Below are positions 8,256 through 16,815 of a DNA stretch of 64,000 bases, in pieces. Location of the stretch: positions 62,001 through 126,000 of the forward strand of contig JAYUOK010000075.1 in the NCBI GenBank assembly GCA_043760925.1, read 5' to 3'. The DNA comes from Pseudobdellovibrio sp043760925 (GTDB lineage: Bacteria; Bdellovibrionota; Bdellovibrionia; Bdellovibrionales; Bdellovibrionaceae). A model generated the notes under the pieces. That model did not search any database. It was not told the origin of the DNA and saw nothing but the letters and a program-made list of their open reading frames with translations. Numbering within the stretch: position 1 is the stretch's first letter; every line of letters starts with the position of its first letter. The position numbers were made by a program, and so were the translations under genes.

Positions 8256-9231
8256 TACACTTAAATTCATTGTTACCGAAGATTTTGTAAATCAACGTCT
8301 AGACCGCTACCTGGCCAGTTTAGACGAAATCTCTTCACGAAGTTATGCTCAAGATCTGATTGAAAAAAAATTAGTTATGGTTGATGGAGTGGTGGCTAGA
8401 TCATCGCTTTCCTTAAAATTGAATCAAAAAGTAGAAATTGATTTACCAATTAAGCCTGAAGCTTCGGTACTTATTCCTTACGATTTTAAATTAGATATCG
8501 TTTTTGAAGATTCTGATCTCATTGTTATTAATAAACCAAGTGGACTTGTCGTTCACCCTGCCGTAGGGCACCAACAAGATACTTTGGTTAATGCCCTTCT
8601 TCACCATACAAAAGATTTATCAATGAAGAACGAACAGCGCCCCGGCATTGTTCATCGCATTGATAAAGATACCAGTGGGCTTCTCGTCGTAGCGAAGAAC
8701 GACCGCACTCATGAAAGCCTAGCTGAGCAATTTAAAAATAAAACAACCCACCGGATTTATTACGCATTAGTGGATGGGTTTTTTCCTCGTAGTTCTGGCA
8801 CATTTCAGTCTTATTTAATCCGTCATCCGGTTGATCGCAAAAGATATACTTCGATCAAAGATAACAATAAAATTGTAACAACTTACAATGGCGAATTAGA
8901 AAACGGAAAATGGGCGATCACACATTATCAAAAAATTGCGCAGGCTTCTTCGATGAGCTATATGAAAATCCGACTAGAAACTGGGCGCACACACCAAATT
9001 CGGGTACATCTAAGCGAGGCCGGCCACCGCTTAGTGGGCGATGTGACCTATGGTTACCCACAGCAGAAAGTTAAAGCATATCAAACAACACGATTTTTTT
9101 TGCATGCTGCCGAGCTGGGATTTGTACACCCCACCACGCAGCATGCAAAATTGTTCAAAGTCCCATGGCCAATTGATGATATGAAAAAACTAAATGAATT
9201 TGGATTCAAAAATGAAATACTTGGAAAATGA
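8245..9231 (+). CDS. rluD: RluA/RluD-family 23S rRNA pseudouridine synthase
   Basis: Isomerises uridine to pseudouridine in structured RNA. An S4 RNA-binding domain (RLDRYLASLDEISSRSYAQD, about 18-60) is followed by the catalytic domain with HRIDKDTSG (137-145), in which Asp140 is the expected nucleophile, and by RTHQIRVHL. Length of 328 fits RluD. The start appears to be TTG 8245, overlapping the previous gene by 11 bp; the ribosome site is weak. RluA, RluC and RluD are hard to tell apart by eye, so the exact target uridines are uncertain. Confidence 0.87.
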   Translation: MKTNTLKFIVTEDFVNQRLDRYLASLDEISSRSYAQDLIEKKLVMVDGVVARSSLSLKLNQKVEIDLPIKPEASVLIPYDFKLDIVFEDSDLIVINKPSGLVVHPAVGHQQDTLVNALLHHTKDLSMKNEQRPGIVHRIDKDTSGLLVVAKNDRTHESLAEQFKNKTTHRIYYALVDGFFPRSSGTFQSYLIRHPVDRKRYTSIKDNNKIVTTYNGELENGKWAITHYQKIAQASSMSYMKIRLETGRTHQIRVHLSEAGHRLVGDVTYGYPQQKVKAYQTTRFFLHAAELGFVHPTTQHAKLFKVPWPIDDMKKLNEFGFKNEILGK

Positions 9232-9886
9232 ATTAGGATATTTTTATCAAAATTCAAAGTGTCTTGTGTTTTTTGGTAAAGCTTTGGGTACTTTAGAAAA
9301 GATAGAAAAACTTTATCCAAAGTTTAAATTTCAAAGAGTTAAGCAGACTCACTCAGATATAATTGTTGAATCATCTGACAAATTAGTAGAAGCCGATGCG
9401 CACTGGACAGGTGAAAAAAACCAAGCACTGCTGATTTCGACGGCCGACTGCATTCCGATGATGATTCACTGCAAAAAAACAGATCGCATCGTTGCAATTC
9501 ATGCCGGGTGGCGGGGCATAGTACATAGAATAGCTTCAAAAGCGGTCGTGAGTTTGTTAGAAACAGGTTCTGGTAAAAATGACTTTGAATTTTGGATTGG
9601 GCCCCACATTTTAAAAAATAGTTTTGAAATCAATGAAGATGTATTTGTTCAGCTACAAGACTCTCAAATTGGACTAGAGGACGTAGATTTTTTTAGCCAA
9701 CTGCAGGATAAATTCTACGTCGACTTAAAAAATACAGTTGTTTCGCAACTTGAATATTCGTTAAATGCAAAAATTAACCTCCATTTTTCACCTTTTGATA
9801 CGAAAGTCGATCATAACTTTCATTCATTTAGACGTGGCAAACTAACTGGCGAGAGGAATTTAAGTTTTATTGTCTTGTTGGAATAG
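9194..9886 (+). CDS. pgeF: PgeF/YfiH-family multicopper-oxidase-like purine nucleoside phosphorylase
   Basis: Zinc-dependent enzyme of the DUF152 family (PgeF, formerly YfiH), reported to act on purine nucleosides and to edit cell-wall precursors. The three conserved metal-ligand motifs are present: QTH (His53), STADC (Cys86) and IHAGWRG (His103). Length of 230 is normal. The frame starts inside rluD; ATG 9194 and ATG 9212 are both possible and neither has a good ribosome site. It closes the plus-strand cluster. Confidence 0.85.
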   Translation: MNLDSKMKYLENELGYFYQNSKCLVFFGKALGTLEKIEKLYPKFKFQRVKQTHSDIIVESSDKLVEADAHWTGEKNQALLISTADCIPMMIHCKKTDRIVAIHAGWRGIVHRIASKAVVSLLETGSGKNDFEFWIGPHILKNSFEINEDVFVQLQDSQIGLEDVDFFSQLQDKFYVDLKNTVVSQLEYSLNAKINLHFSPFDTKVDHNFHSFRRGKLTGERNLSFIVLLE

Positions 9887-10150
9887 GGCCTTTGTGTGAC
9901 TCCTAGGTGACATAGTTGCTCAGGCCCCACCGCTACCAGCTAATTACGGCGCCAGTGAACTTATGGTCGAAAAAAGATTTGTTTTGTTCGAAACCAAAGT
10001 GCCTTTTCCGAAACTTTCAACTGACGTGTAAACCACAAAGTTGCAAGCCGAAAAGTACTGCGATTCGTACATAGAAGAATTGGAAAAGAACTTAACGCAA
10101 GTTTTGATCATATTATGAATTGGTTAACCTTGATTAACTTAAAACGGAAT
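9887..10150. other. 264-bp convergent gap, no gene seen
   Basis: Lies between the ends of pgeF (+) and the S1/P1 nuclease gene (-). A 22-residue frame starting at ATG 9963 has no ribosome site. I found no strong hairpin with a U-run. Confidence 0.5.
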
Positions 10151-11047
10151 CTATTTTGGCTGCAGCGAAAGAAATTCCACAAAATTTCCCACAATTTTTT
10201 CAATTCCCACTCGAAGCTCCGTCAAGGCCTCTGACGGTTGATTGTTCAGTATTCTTTGCAGACTGTTAGCAATTCGAAGTCCGGCTAAATAAACCCGCTT
10301 ATCAACGATATCAATAAAACGTGCGGAATAAGCTTTTTCGTTTTCTCTTACAAATTTATACGCATCTGAACGGGGCTGCATTGATTCATGCATCCATTCG
10401 TCATACCTAGCAAATAGCTTTGGAGTAATTTTTAGATCTTTAAATTTCTTATGAAGATGATTAGCATAGCGAACAGACTGCTCTTCGCCGCCAGCACCTA
10501 ATTTATCTTTGTGACCTAGAATAATAATTTGTGAATCCCACACCTGATGAAGGTTTGCATCAAAGCCCAACCATTTAACGGGTATCTTGTTGCCGCCGGC
10601 GTCTTCAACGCGGCCTGTGTGAAGGGGCTGATGAAGATCTCCAATAAAATGAATCATAAATTTTATCGAAGTTTTTTTGTCTTCATTTGAACTATTCGGA
10701 TCTGATAAAATATCATCCGCTAAGAATAATGCTTCAATCGGACCACCAAGTTTCTGCTGTTGAACTGACTGGCGATTCAAGTTTCCAAGATAGGTTAAAT
10801 TGTCAGGCGCGCTTTCAAAGTGAAACCACGATGTATGCCGCCACTGTCTTTGCGCCCGTGCGCTATCGGCCCATGTCGAAGCTCGAACAAAGTCGTCGCC
10901 TTCTAAGATTTCGTTAATTTTCGATTTCGTGTGGGGATCTAAAATATCCCATGCGATTCGCGCTGAGGCTTGGTGGCCAAGCGGACCCCATGACAAAGCT
11001 TGCTGACTAGATGCTGATATTAAAATCGCTACTATTAAATGCTTCAT
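10151..11047 (-). CDS. Exported S1/P1-family zinc nuclease
   Basis: Single-strand-preferring nuclease/3'-nucleotidase of the phospholipase C-like trinuclear-zinc fold. The signal peptide MKHLIVAILISASSQQALS is followed by WGPLGH. Cleavage before Trp20 would expose the N-terminal Trp that binds zinc in this family. Other ligands are in place: His25, Asp61 (TWAD), His76 (WFHFE), His133 and Asp137 (HFIGD), His143, His167 and Asp171 (LHQVWD). Length of 298 is typical. A monocistronic gene that probably acts in the periplasm or outside the cell. For a predator, degrading prey RNA or DNA is a natural role, but that is inference. Confidence 0.93.
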   Translation of the reverse strand: MKHLIVAILISASSQQALSWGPLGHQASARIAWDILDPHTKSKINEILEGDDFVRASTWADSARAQRQWRHTSWFHFESAPDNLTYLGNLNRQSVQQQKLGGPIEALFLADDILSDPNSSNEDKKTSIKFMIHFIGDLHQPLHTGRVEDAGGNKIPVKWLGFDANLHQVWDSQIIILGHKDKLGAGGEEQSVRYANHLHKKFKDLKITPKLFARYDEWMHESMQPRSDAYKFVRENEKAYSARFIDIVDKRVYLAGLRIANSLQRILNNQPSEALTELRVGIEKIVGNFVEFLSLQPK

Positions 11048-11335
11048 GCATTCACCGCCCCGTTAGTTCATCACATCGATTCAGGGAAAAAAAGGCAACT
11101 TTAAACGTACGAGGACTGCGTTAAGATTCTGTTAGAGTGTATAGACATTAGATGAGCTTGCATGAATGAAGAAATTTTATTGCAATGACAATTATTGGAC
11201 GAATTGTGAATGAAGAACGTGATCTATGAAAACTTTTTTTCTTCACTAAAAATTGAGTTAAAAATATTGGAGGTCATTTCGTGACTGCTCTTGTGGGCCT
11301 GGTTTATCTCGGTTGAGATCGGTCACCCCATAGAA
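11048..11335. other. 288-bp gap between nuclease gene and tRNA-Ser
   Basis: AT-rich and non-coding as far as I can see. It should hold the nuclease promoter (minus) and the tRNA 3' trailer. A hairpin ATCTC-GGTT-GAGAT lies about 20 bases from the tRNA 3' end. A GGAGG at 11271-11275 precedes GTG 11281, but that frame stops after 11 residues. Confidence 0.4.
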
Positions 11336-11425
11336 TGGCGGAAAGCGAGGGATTCGAACCCTCGAGCCCCGCGAAGGGCTGCCAGTTTTCAAGACTGGTG
11401 TATTCAACCGCTCTACCAGCTTTCC
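11336..11425 (-). tRNA. tRNA-Ser (anticodon UGA)
   Basis: Read on the minus strand, the acceptor stem is GGAAAGC (11425-11419) with GCTTTCC, discriminator G and encoded CCA (11338-11336). The T arm is GAGGG-TTCGAAT-CCCTC. The anticodon arm is CCAGT-CTTGAAA-ACTGG, giving anticodon TGA. A long variable arm (AGCCC-TTCGC-GGGCT type) is the hallmark of type II serine tRNAs. It reads UCA and, by wobble, other UCN codons. The gene neighbours serS. Confidence 0.97.
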
Positions 11426-11432
11426 ACCGTCT

Positions 11433-11461
11433 GTTTTATTGAAAAACACACACGTGTTCAA
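11433..11461 (-). promoter_or_regulatory. Sigma-70-like promoter for tRNA-Ser
   Basis: On the minus strand TTGAAC (11461-11456), 17-bp spacer, TAAAAC (11438-11433). The predicted start lies within a few bases of the mature tRNA 5' end at 11425, as is common for tRNA genes. Confidence 0.65.
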
Positions 11462-11521
11462 GGGTTTAGCTGTTTGTTGCAAAGAGTTATAGTCTTTGGT
11501 GCGACTTTTAAAGAAGCACCT

Positions 11522-12817
11522 TTATTTGATTGATGCTTTGTTGCCCATATATGGTTGCAAAACTTTGGGGATTTCAACCGAACCATCTTCTTTTTGATAG
11601 TTTTCAAGCACGGCTACTAAAGTTCTTCCAACCGCTAGCCCGCTGCCATTTAAAGTATGTACAAACTGCGGCTTGCCACCATCCTTCGGTTTAAAACGAA
11701 TGTTAGCACGTCTAGACTGAAAATCTTCAAAGTTTGAACACGAGCTTATCTCGCGGTAAGAATTTTGACCTGGCAACCAAACTTCTAAATCATATGTTTT
11801 TGCAGATCCAAAACCCATATCACCCGTGCACAATAATAATTTTCGATAAGGAAGATTCAGTTCAGTTAAAACTTTTTCAGCATGAGAAGTTAATTTCTCA
11901 TGGGTTTCATAAGACTCAGATGGATGACAGAACGTCATTAATTCTACTTTATTAAACTGATGCTGCCGGATAAGACCCTTTGTGTCTTTACCGTGGCTTC
12001 CTGCTTCTGATCTAAAGCATGGAGAATAGGCGCAAAATGATTTAGGTAATTCACCTTCAGGCAAAGTCTCATCGTAGAAGTAATTCGTAACCGGAACTTC
12101 TGCAGTTGGAATTAAATAATAATCGGTATTTTCAAGATGAAACACGTCTTCTTTAAATTTTGGAAACTGACCCGTGCCGGTTAAGCTTTTGCTGTTTACA
12201 ATAAAAGGCGGAATCATTTCCGTATAACCGTGCTGATTAGAATGAATATCCATCATGAACTGCATCAGCGCACGCTCTAATTGCGCAGCCGCGCCTTTAA
12301 GAAATACGAATCTTGCGCCCGTTGTTTTCCCGGCGCGATCAAAATCGATGATATTTAATTTTTCGCCAATATCAAAATGTTCTAAAGGTTTAAAAGTAAA
12401 TTTGGTGGGCTCGCCAACCGTTTTAATAATTTTATTTTCTTTTTCTGATGCTCCGACTGGAACTGAGCTATGTGGTTTGTTTGGAATCGTTAAAAGTAAT
12501 TGCTGAACGTCAGAATCAACTTGTCCTGCCATGGCTTCTAGTTCTTTAACGCTTCCTTTCAGTTTTTCAACTTCAGTCAGAATCGCGCTTGCATCTTTAC
12601 CTTCGCGCTTAAGTTGCCCAACCTCAGCACTTAATTTGTTTTGATTAGCTTTTGCGGTTTCGGCTTGGGTCATCGTCTCGCGGCGTTTGTCAGCCAGTTG
12701 CATAATGCGCTCTAAAGTTTCGGTACTAGCGCCTCGATTAAGTAGACTTTTTCTATAGTCTTCGTAGAAGCTTTCGCCGCCTTCAGATTTTTTTTCAAGA
12801 AGTTTAAGATCAATCAC
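11522..12817 (-). CDS. serS: Seryl-tRNA synthetase
   Basis: Class II synthetase that charges tRNA-Ser (and initiates tRNA-Sec charging where present). The N-terminal half is a long coiled coil (about residues 25-110, rich in Lys, Glu, Gln) that grips the long variable arm of tRNA-Ser. The catalytic part shows class II motifs: TGTGQFPKF, the motif 2 segment SFCAYSPCFRSEAGSHGKDT, and motif 3 GSGLAVGRTLVAVLENY. Length of 431 is normal. The start is GTG 12817 with GGAGA six bases upstream. The gene for its substrate tRNA follows 96 bp downstream. Confidence 0.97.
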   Translation of the reverse strand: MIDLKLLEKKSEGGESFYEDYRKSLLNRGASTETLERIMQLADKRRETMTQAETAKANQNKLSAEVGQLKREGKDASAILTEVEKLKGSVKELEAMAGQVDSDVQQLLLTIPNKPHSSVPVGASEKENKIIKTVGEPTKFTFKPLEHFDIGEKLNIIDFDRAGKTTGARFVFLKGAAAQLERALMQFMMDIHSNQHGYTEMIPPFIVNSKSLTGTGQFPKFKEDVFHLENTDYYLIPTAEVPVTNYFYDETLPEGELPKSFCAYSPCFRSEAGSHGKDTKGLIRQHQFNKVELMTFCHPSESYETHEKLTSHAEKVLTELNLPYRKLLLCTGDMGFGSAKTYDLEVWLPGQNSYREISSCSNFEDFQSRRANIRFKPKDGGKPQFVHTLNGSGLAVGRTLVAVLENYQKEDGSVEIPKVLQPYMGNKASIK

Positions 12818-12857
12818 ACGGTCTCCAAATATACGTCTAAAAATTAACTATCATTAA

Positions 12858-13166
12858 TTACGGCGCGATCATAATGTACATGCGCAGTAAGGTGGCTATC
12901 AAAACACAGATTAGATCAAAAATCAAAATATGCACGATCAGCATATTGGCTAAAAGCTTATAGACAATCATCATAAATAACGTAGTTAGAAAAATAAGCA
13001 TTAACGTTTCACCCTTAATCAGCTCTTGTATGATTAAAGCTAGAACTAAACCTATAAAAAATCCCGAGATTAGTCTTAATATCCGCTGCGTCAGCGTTAT
13101 TGTCGTGTTCTTTGCGGACTGCTGCATGTTGCTGGCCATATTCTTTATATTATCGGCAATTCCCAC
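12858..13166 (-). CDS. Small membrane protein, function unknown
   Basis: Not recognised. About 102 residues with two or three hydrophobic segments in the C-terminal two thirds (LISGFFIGLVLALIIQELI; LMLIFLTTLFMMIVYKLLA; ILIFDLICVLIATLLRM) and a polar N-terminus. I place the start at GTG 13166 behind AGGAG (13175-13171). An upstream TTG at 13187 would overlap the preceding gene and has no ribosome site. It follows the large TPR gene closely and probably shares its transcript, so it may work with it in the inner membrane. Confidence 0.7.
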   Translation of the reverse strand: MGIADNIKNMASNMQQSAKNTTITLTQRILRLISGFFIGLVLALIIQELIKGETLMLIFLTTLFMMIVYKLLANMLIVHILIFDLICVLIATLLRMYIMIAP

Positions 13167-13176
13167 AAAACTCCTG

Positions 13177-16104
13177 TTAGCCACCAAGGCTTTTTATTTT
13201 ACTGTCAACGGTTGAACGATCGTGTGCATTCGGAGAAAGCTCAAGATACTTTTCAAACGACTGAATCGCTTGTGGCTTGAACCCTTTTTTCTCAAAAATA
13301 TAGCCTTGTTCGCGGTAAATATCGGGGTATCCCGATTCTTTTTCTTTCGCGATTGATAACATATCTTCCGCAATTTCAATTGCGTCACTTTTTCGATAAC
13401 ACATAGCTGCTTTCACATAAAGCTCGGCTGTTGATGGTCTTAGTTTGATCGCTTTCGAGTATTCGGCGGCGCATTCTTGATATTGTTCAGCACGATTGTG
13501 AATTTCAGCCGCAAGTAGAAATGGATCGGCTAAGTTTGGATTACTGGTTTTTTCTTCATTCACTAAAGTCATCGCTTGCTCAAAATCACCTAGTTCTAAA
13601 AAACATTTCGCTAAAAAGTAAGAAACGCGAGGAAAGTTTGGATTTACTTTTTTTACAACTTGTAACTTCGCCAGCGCTTGCTTGATCTTGGCAATTGCAT
13701 CTTTGCCAGAGGCTGTTTCATAAAGTAATTTAGCGTTTGCAAATAGCGGTTCAACGTCACTTGGGTCAAGAATCGAAGTTGCATTATAATATTTTTGAGC
13801 AAGTTGAGGTTTATTCATGACCCGGTAAGCTTCAGCTAGGCCAAAATTCGCTTTTTTATTTTTTGGCTCAATATCTACAACTTCCAGATAGACATCGGCC
13901 GCATCTGAATACTTTTCATTTTGCCGATGGTAATCCCCAAGTGCGACCCGGTATTCCGTTGAATAAGGAAAATTTTTAACTAAGTCTTTTAAATAGATTT
14001 CACCCCGTACCGGGCCATCTTTTGCGGCTAAGAATTTTGCATAGGTAATTTGAGACTCAGGCCATGAGGGCTCTAGATCAATCGCTTTTCCAGCGTACGC
14101 TTGTGCTAATTTTAAAGAGTTTATTTTCCGATCCGTATCAACCTTGCTGGTGCCGGGTGCGTTTAAATAAAAAAGTGTATGCGCTTGCGCCAGCAACGTA
14201 AGTAATTCGACATCAGCATCATAAATTTTAACGGCCCGCTCTCCGAACTGAATGGCCCCAAGAATATTGTTCTTACGAAATTCTAATAATGCCTGCCCCT
14301 TTAAAATTTCATGATTTTGGGGAACTTTCCTAGACATCTCTTGCAGTGTTTTCGCGGCACGATTAAAATTATACTTTTGTGATTCATAGTCTGCCTGTAA
14401 GATTGCAGCCTGCACAAGTTTTGGATCGGCCTTCAGCGCTTTTTCTGTCCACAGGATAGCTTCACGAGTTTGATTAAGGGCCCATAAACTTTTTGCGGCT
14501 TTGTAAGCAGCGGTTGCATTCGTCGGATCTAAATCAAACGCCGCCTTGTACTGTGCTTGAGCTGCTAAATGGTCGCCCGATCTGGCAAAGTGATCTCCAA
14601 GCAAGACAATCTCAGAATTGGCGGTGGCAACCTTGTCATTTCCACCAAGTGAAACTACAATCTCTTTTAGCCCACGATGACTTGGGTTCGTCTGATAACC
14701 AAGTTGGGCAACTTCAAGCGCTTTTTGGGTTTCGCCTTTATCTACCAATATCTGCGCGAATGTAAGCAGCGCTTCAATATGAAAATCTTTTGGTAACGTT
14801 TGTTTTATTTTATAGCCGGTCGAAAAATAATTATATGCTTTGTCTTGATTCTTAAATCCTTTTTGTTCAACGAGGGCAAGTCCGTATAACGCTGCCTTCG
14901 ACTCTTTATTCAAATCATACATTGCCTGGTATTCATTTTTCGATTCGTTAAATTTTCCTAGCTTATAATTCATACGGGCTAACCCGAAACGACTTGTTAA
15001 CCATTGCGGCCAAAGTCTTTGCGCTTGTTCAAAATAGGCGGCCGAGTTCATATAATCATGTTCGTACTCTAGCATCTGGCCTTTAATTAAATAAAGGAAA
15101 GGTCCTAGGCTAAATCGAGCATCAACTGGATTATCGACTGTACGCTCTAACAAACTACGGGCTTCGCGACCTTGGCCCTTAGCAATTAAGTATACAACTT
15201 GGCAAGAATCAGAGTAGTTAGAAATTGGATTAACTGATCGAGCAAGCTGAGTCACAACAAGAATACTTTTAAGATCTTGAACGGTTTGTTTTGTGAATGG
15301 CCATATTTGTTCGTAAGCCATACAAAGTAAACCCATGGCCTCTAAATCTTTTGGGGCGCCTTCAATTGTTTTTGCAAGTAACCGATGGCTTTGCAAAATC
15401 GAATCGACATCTCCACTTTGAAATGACCGAACCATTTTACGTTTTACTTCTTTTACTTCGGCTTCAGATAGCGATTCTCCAGTTTTTTGCGGAGCTACAA
15501 GCACCCAGCCTTTGGACTTTTGACCGTCGGTTGGATAAATTAGAAAAATCACCAAAAGAACAAGAATTACTGCACCGATCGCAATCGGCAAAAGTTTATT
15601 AAATTCTTTTTTCTGTAAGGTTTTAATATCGGATAAATTAATTGTTAAATTTTTGTCTCTCTCGGTTTGAAACTGCTGTGTGTTATTGTTCTGATTGTTG
15701 TGACGAATCTGAACTTCATTCTTTCGCAATGCACTTTGATTGTTTTGGATTTTTAAATTTTCTCGCTCTTCCAATAGCATTTTTCTCAAGTCATCAGGCA
15801 GTGAGTCTTTCGGAGGAGGTTCGTTTTCTTTTTTATTTGAAACTCGAATGACCGTTTCGGCTTCCATCTTTTGAGCTTTTTTTAAATCAACTTCCACTGG
15901 ATTTTCTAATGATTCTAAAAGCGCTTCATAAAATTCTGGCTGTTTGGTGAGTGCTAGCCATTCACCTTCTGGATAAGCACTTATTTCTTCATTGCCGGAA
16001 AAAACTCCGCTGGTAATCATTTTAACGACGGCCTCTGTTGAATATGGGCCTTTGATCTGATCAGTATTTAACTTGATAACCCACTGAGTGGAAGAATTCT
16101 TCAT
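13177..16104 (-). CDS. Large membrane-anchored GYF_2/TPR repeat protein
   Basis: A 975-residue scaffold of unknown role. Residues about 7-60 look like a GYF_2/DUF4339 domain (WVIKLNTDQIKGPYSTEAVV and a later GEWLAL). A charged Asn/Gln-rich linker leads to one membrane helix at about 171-190 (LLPIAIGAVILVLLVIFLIY). The rest is a long array of tetratricopeptide repeats with typical A/Y/L spacing and DP/NP turns. Predicted topology: GYF domain in the cytosol, TPR solenoid in the periplasm. A protein of this shape would be expected to organise a trans-envelope machine, but no partner is obvious here. Confidence 0.8.
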   Translation of the reverse strand: MKNSSTQWVIKLNTDQIKGPYSTEAVVKMITSGVFSGNEEISAYPEGEWLALTKQPEFYEALLESLENPVEVDLKKAQKMEAETVIRVSNKKENEPPPKDSLPDDLRKMLLEERENLKIQNNQSALRKNEVQIRHNNQNNNTQQFQTERDKNLTINLSDIKTLQKKEFNKLLPIAIGAVILVLLVIFLIYPTDGQKSKGWVLVAPQKTGESLSEAEVKEVKRKMVRSFQSGDVDSILQSHRLLAKTIEGAPKDLEAMGLLCMAYEQIWPFTKQTVQDLKSILVVTQLARSVNPISNYSDSCQVVYLIAKGQGREARSLLERTVDNPVDARFSLGPFLYLIKGQMLEYEHDYMNSAAYFEQAQRLWPQWLTSRFGLARMNYKLGKFNESKNEYQAMYDLNKESKAALYGLALVEQKGFKNQDKAYNYFSTGYKIKQTLPKDFHIEALLTFAQILVDKGETQKALEVAQLGYQTNPSHRGLKEIVVSLGGNDKVATANSEIVLLGDHFARSGDHLAAQAQYKAAFDLDPTNATAAYKAAKSLWALNQTREAILWTEKALKADPKLVQAAILQADYESQKYNFNRAAKTLQEMSRKVPQNHEILKGQALLEFRKNNILGAIQFGERAVKIYDADVELLTLLAQAHTLFYLNAPGTSKVDTDRKINSLKLAQAYAGKAIDLEPSWPESQITYAKFLAAKDGPVRGEIYLKDLVKNFPYSTEYRVALGDYHRQNEKYSDAADVYLEVVDIEPKNKKANFGLAEAYRVMNKPQLAQKYYNATSILDPSDVEPLFANAKLLYETASGKDAIAKIKQALAKLQVVKKVNPNFPRVSYFLAKCFLELGDFEQAMTLVNEEKTSNPNLADPFLLAAEIHNRAEQYQECAAEYSKAIKLRPSTAELYVKAAMCYRKSDAIEIAEDMLSIAKEKESGYPDIYREQGYIFEKKGFKPQAIQSFEKYLELSPNAHDRSTVDSKIKSLGG

Positions 16105-16159
16105 CTACCTCTAGTATAATTATTTCTTTAGCCATACGTCAGTTAGCGGTTTCAAGAAA

Positions 16160-16216
16160 GTTCCAACTCATGACCTAGGTCTGCTATTGGAACCACTTTT
16201 AGTTCCATGTTGGAAC
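16160..16216. promoter_or_regulatory. Cluster of TTGGAAC/GTTCCAA half-sites (putative operator)
   Basis: GTTCCAA (16160-16166), TTGGAAC (16187-16193), then the 15-bp palindrome GTTCCATGTTGGAAC (16202-16216). That makes four half-sites forming nested inverted repeats between the divergent TPR gene and the small exported-peptide gene. The geometry fits a dimeric regulator; which one is unknown. Confidence 0.55.
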
Positions 16217-16304
16217 CGAAATTACGGCCTAACTCTATGGAAACACTGTATTTTTCAGGATAGCCTAATTTTTTTATGGCATAACAGTTGCTCTAGGAAG
16301 TCTC

Positions 16305-16526
16305 ATGGTGAGATGGTTGATTGCTTCATACATATTAGTAGTTCTGGTTTTCTCGGCTAAGGCGGGAGCAGTAGTAGCTTCAACGACTCAACTTCAGTTA
16401 CAAAAATTAAATTATCAGACGGATTCTCTTGAAAAATTGAATGTCCAGGATCCCCTCCCAGACACCGATTCTAAAAGTTTCCGTCAGATAAAGTTTGATT
16501 CAAATACAGAAAACTTTGTTGGGTAA
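16305..16526 (+). CDS. Small exported protein, function unknown
   Basis: Not recognised. 73 residues beginning with a convincing signal peptide (MVRWLIASYILVVLVFSAKA, cleavage near residue 20-26) and continuing as a polar, Gln/Ser/Asp-rich 45-residue mature part. The ATG follows AGGAAG. It is monocistronic, has an intrinsic terminator 22 bp downstream and an inverted-repeat cluster upstream. A dedicated operator-like region and terminator make it a credible gene in spite of its size. Confidence 0.65.
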   Translation: MVRWLIASYILVVLVFSAKAGAVVASTTQLQLQKLNYQTDSLEKLNVQDPLPDTDSKSFRQIKFDSNTENFVG

Positions 16527-16547
16527 TACTAACAACCTGTTTTAGTG

Positions 16548-16576
16548 CCTCAGCCTTGGCCCCTCCTTGGCTGAGG
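16548..16576 (+). terminator. Intrinsic terminator after the 73-residue gene
   Basis: CCTCAGCC (16548-16555) pairs with GGCTGAGG (16569-16576), loop of 13 bases, followed by TTCAAGTTTCTTTCTCTTT. Confidence 0.7.
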
Positions 16577-16734
16577 TTCAAGTTTCTTTCTCTTTAAATA
16601 CACTATAACTAGGACTTTTTGCTTCTTGGGATGGTCGGCTGCTTGTGCGCGTGGATGTTTGTGCGTAGCTGATTCGTCCTTGAGAGGCGGTTTCTCGTGT
16701 TTTTATGGAGGGTTTCCGTCCGTGAGAGATGGCT

Positions 16735-16759
16735 TCAGACGACCTTCCTGGTCGTCTGA
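16735..16759 (-). terminator. Hairpin downstream of murA
   Basis: TCAGACGACC (16735-16744), loop TTCCT, GGTCGTCTGA (16750-16759): perfect 10-bp stem about 57 bp past the murA stop. It lacks a U-run on either strand, so it may protect a 3' end or serve a factor-dependent stop. Confidence 0.45.
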
Positions 16760-16815
16760 TCGAGGGTTTCTCTTGTTGATTAAGAATTTCCTTTTAATTA
16801 CATTTCTTTTTTTAT

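Noticed and set aside
9963..10031. 22-residue frame in the gap after pgeF
   Set aside because: No ribosome site and no sign of conservation can be judged.
11281..11316. Tiny frame after GGAGG (GTG 11281)
   Set aside because: Stops after 11 residues; nothing supports translation.
11258..11482. 74-codon frame on the minus strand
   Set aside because: Spans the tRNA-Ser gene; the apparent protein is translated tRNA sequence.
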